From: Colwellia psychrerythraea
GTDB taxonomy: Bacteria; Pseudomonadota; Gammaproteobacteria; Enterobacterales; Alteromonadaceae
Length of the DNA: 64,000 nt
Direction of reading: 5' to 3'
Assembly (NCBI GenBank): GCA_002163005.1
Contig: MAAF01000010.1
Coordinates: 1 to 64,000 of the forward strand
Positions 63,657-64,000 of this stretch are shown piece after piece. A program made the translations under genes and the position numbers. Positions within the stretch are counted from its first letter, which is position 1. Every line of letters begins with the position of its first letter. The notes under the pieces were generated by a model, which was given only the letters and a program-made list of their open reading frames with translations, did not search any database and was not told where the DNA came from.

Positions 63657-64000
63657 ATGGTTTCAAGTTCAAATCATAGCTCAATAGCGAAAGCTTTTGT
63701 GACGGTTGCTGCTATTTTTATCATTTTCGCGGGTATTAAAACTGCGGCTAACATCTTGGTGCCATTTTTACTTTCCGTATTTATTGCCATCATCTGTAAC
63801 CCATTAATCAATAAAGCAAGTGAATTTAAAATACCTAAAGCTATTTCTATCATCTCTGTTATCGTTGTCTTTGTTACTATGGCTGTTTTTCTTACGGGCT
63901 TAGTGGGCAGTTCTTTAAATGAACTTTCACAACACATTCCTCAATATCGCGTGCAACTCAAAGAACAATTTACTTGGCTAACTAACTTTCTTAGTAGTCA
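63657..64000 (+). CDS. AI-2E family transporter, N-terminal part
   Basis: The first 114 residues of a PF01594 membrane protein that continues beyond the window. Hydrophobic segments at about 12-28, 31-50 and 62-85 fit the start of the family (the PerM/TqsA/YdiK group). The ATG at 63657 is eight bases after AAGGAA; an ATG six bases upstream is also in frame but too close to the ribosome site. Function is unknown within the family; members may export autoinducer-2 or act as Na+ or H+ coupled carriers. Confidence 0.8.
   Translation, partial: MVSSSNHSSIAKAFVTVAAIFIIFAGIKTAANILVPFLLSVFIAIICNPLINKASEFKIPKAISIISVIVVFVTMAVFLTGLVGSSLNELSQHIPQYRVQLKEQFTWLTNFLSS

Overview
The window reads as chromosome of an AT-rich marine gammaproteobacterium of the order Alteromonadales, most probably Colwellia or a close relative. 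That is inferred from gene order (hexR/pykA beside zwf-pgl-edd-eda; rluC divergent from rne; yceD-rpmF-plsX-fab cluster; pabC-mltG-tmk-holB-pilZ-tatD; tesA divergent from ybbA-ybbP), from the proteins themselves and from low GC. No rRNA, tRNA or CRISPR array was recognised.

Positions 1-26610 are ordinary core chromosome. They hold a LytS/LytTR-type two-component pair, pyruvate kinase and the HexR repressor, the Entner-Doudoroff operon (zwf, pgl, edd, eda) with candidate HexR operators, two GYF_2-type paralogues, RNase E, RluC, a HAD phosphatase, a Maf protein, and the YceD/L32/PlsX/fatty-acid-synthesis cluster. fabH is missing from its usual place in that cluster. PabC and MltG follow.

Positions 26611-54440 are a 27.8 kb genomic island that has cut the chromosomal thymidylate kinase gene tmk inside its Walker A codons. 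The 5' piece of tmk (26572-26616) and the 3' piece (54441-55034) rejoin exactly across a duplicated GGCGCT to give a 212-residue enzyme. Just inside the left end the island carries a complete, divergent tmk, followed by a tight operon of three tyrosine-recombinase-fold proteins and one helix-turn-helix/coiled-coil protein. The layout resembles the Gamma-Mobile-Trio type of island known from Vibrio. The cargo is largely anti-phage in character: an Abi_C protein with a P-loop partner, a VPA1267-like small protein with a RecD-like helicase, a Shedu (SduA) nuclease, a TIR-domain protein, a cluster of small membrane, HExxH and unknown proteins, and at the right end a giant SF2 helicase-PD-(D/E)XK nuclease coupled to an unknown 700-residue protein. 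I regard that last pair as the best candidate for an undescribed defence system. The helicase gene has an apparent frameshift in a run of eight A residues.

Positions 54441-64000 return to core chromosome: the tmk remnant, holB, pilZ and tatD (now cut off from their upstream operon, with a candidate promoter supplied by the island end), a Kef-type antiporter, TesA, the YbbA/YbbP ABC system and the start of an AI-2E family transporter. A dispersed intergenic repeat occurs at both 1-255 and 57613-57817.
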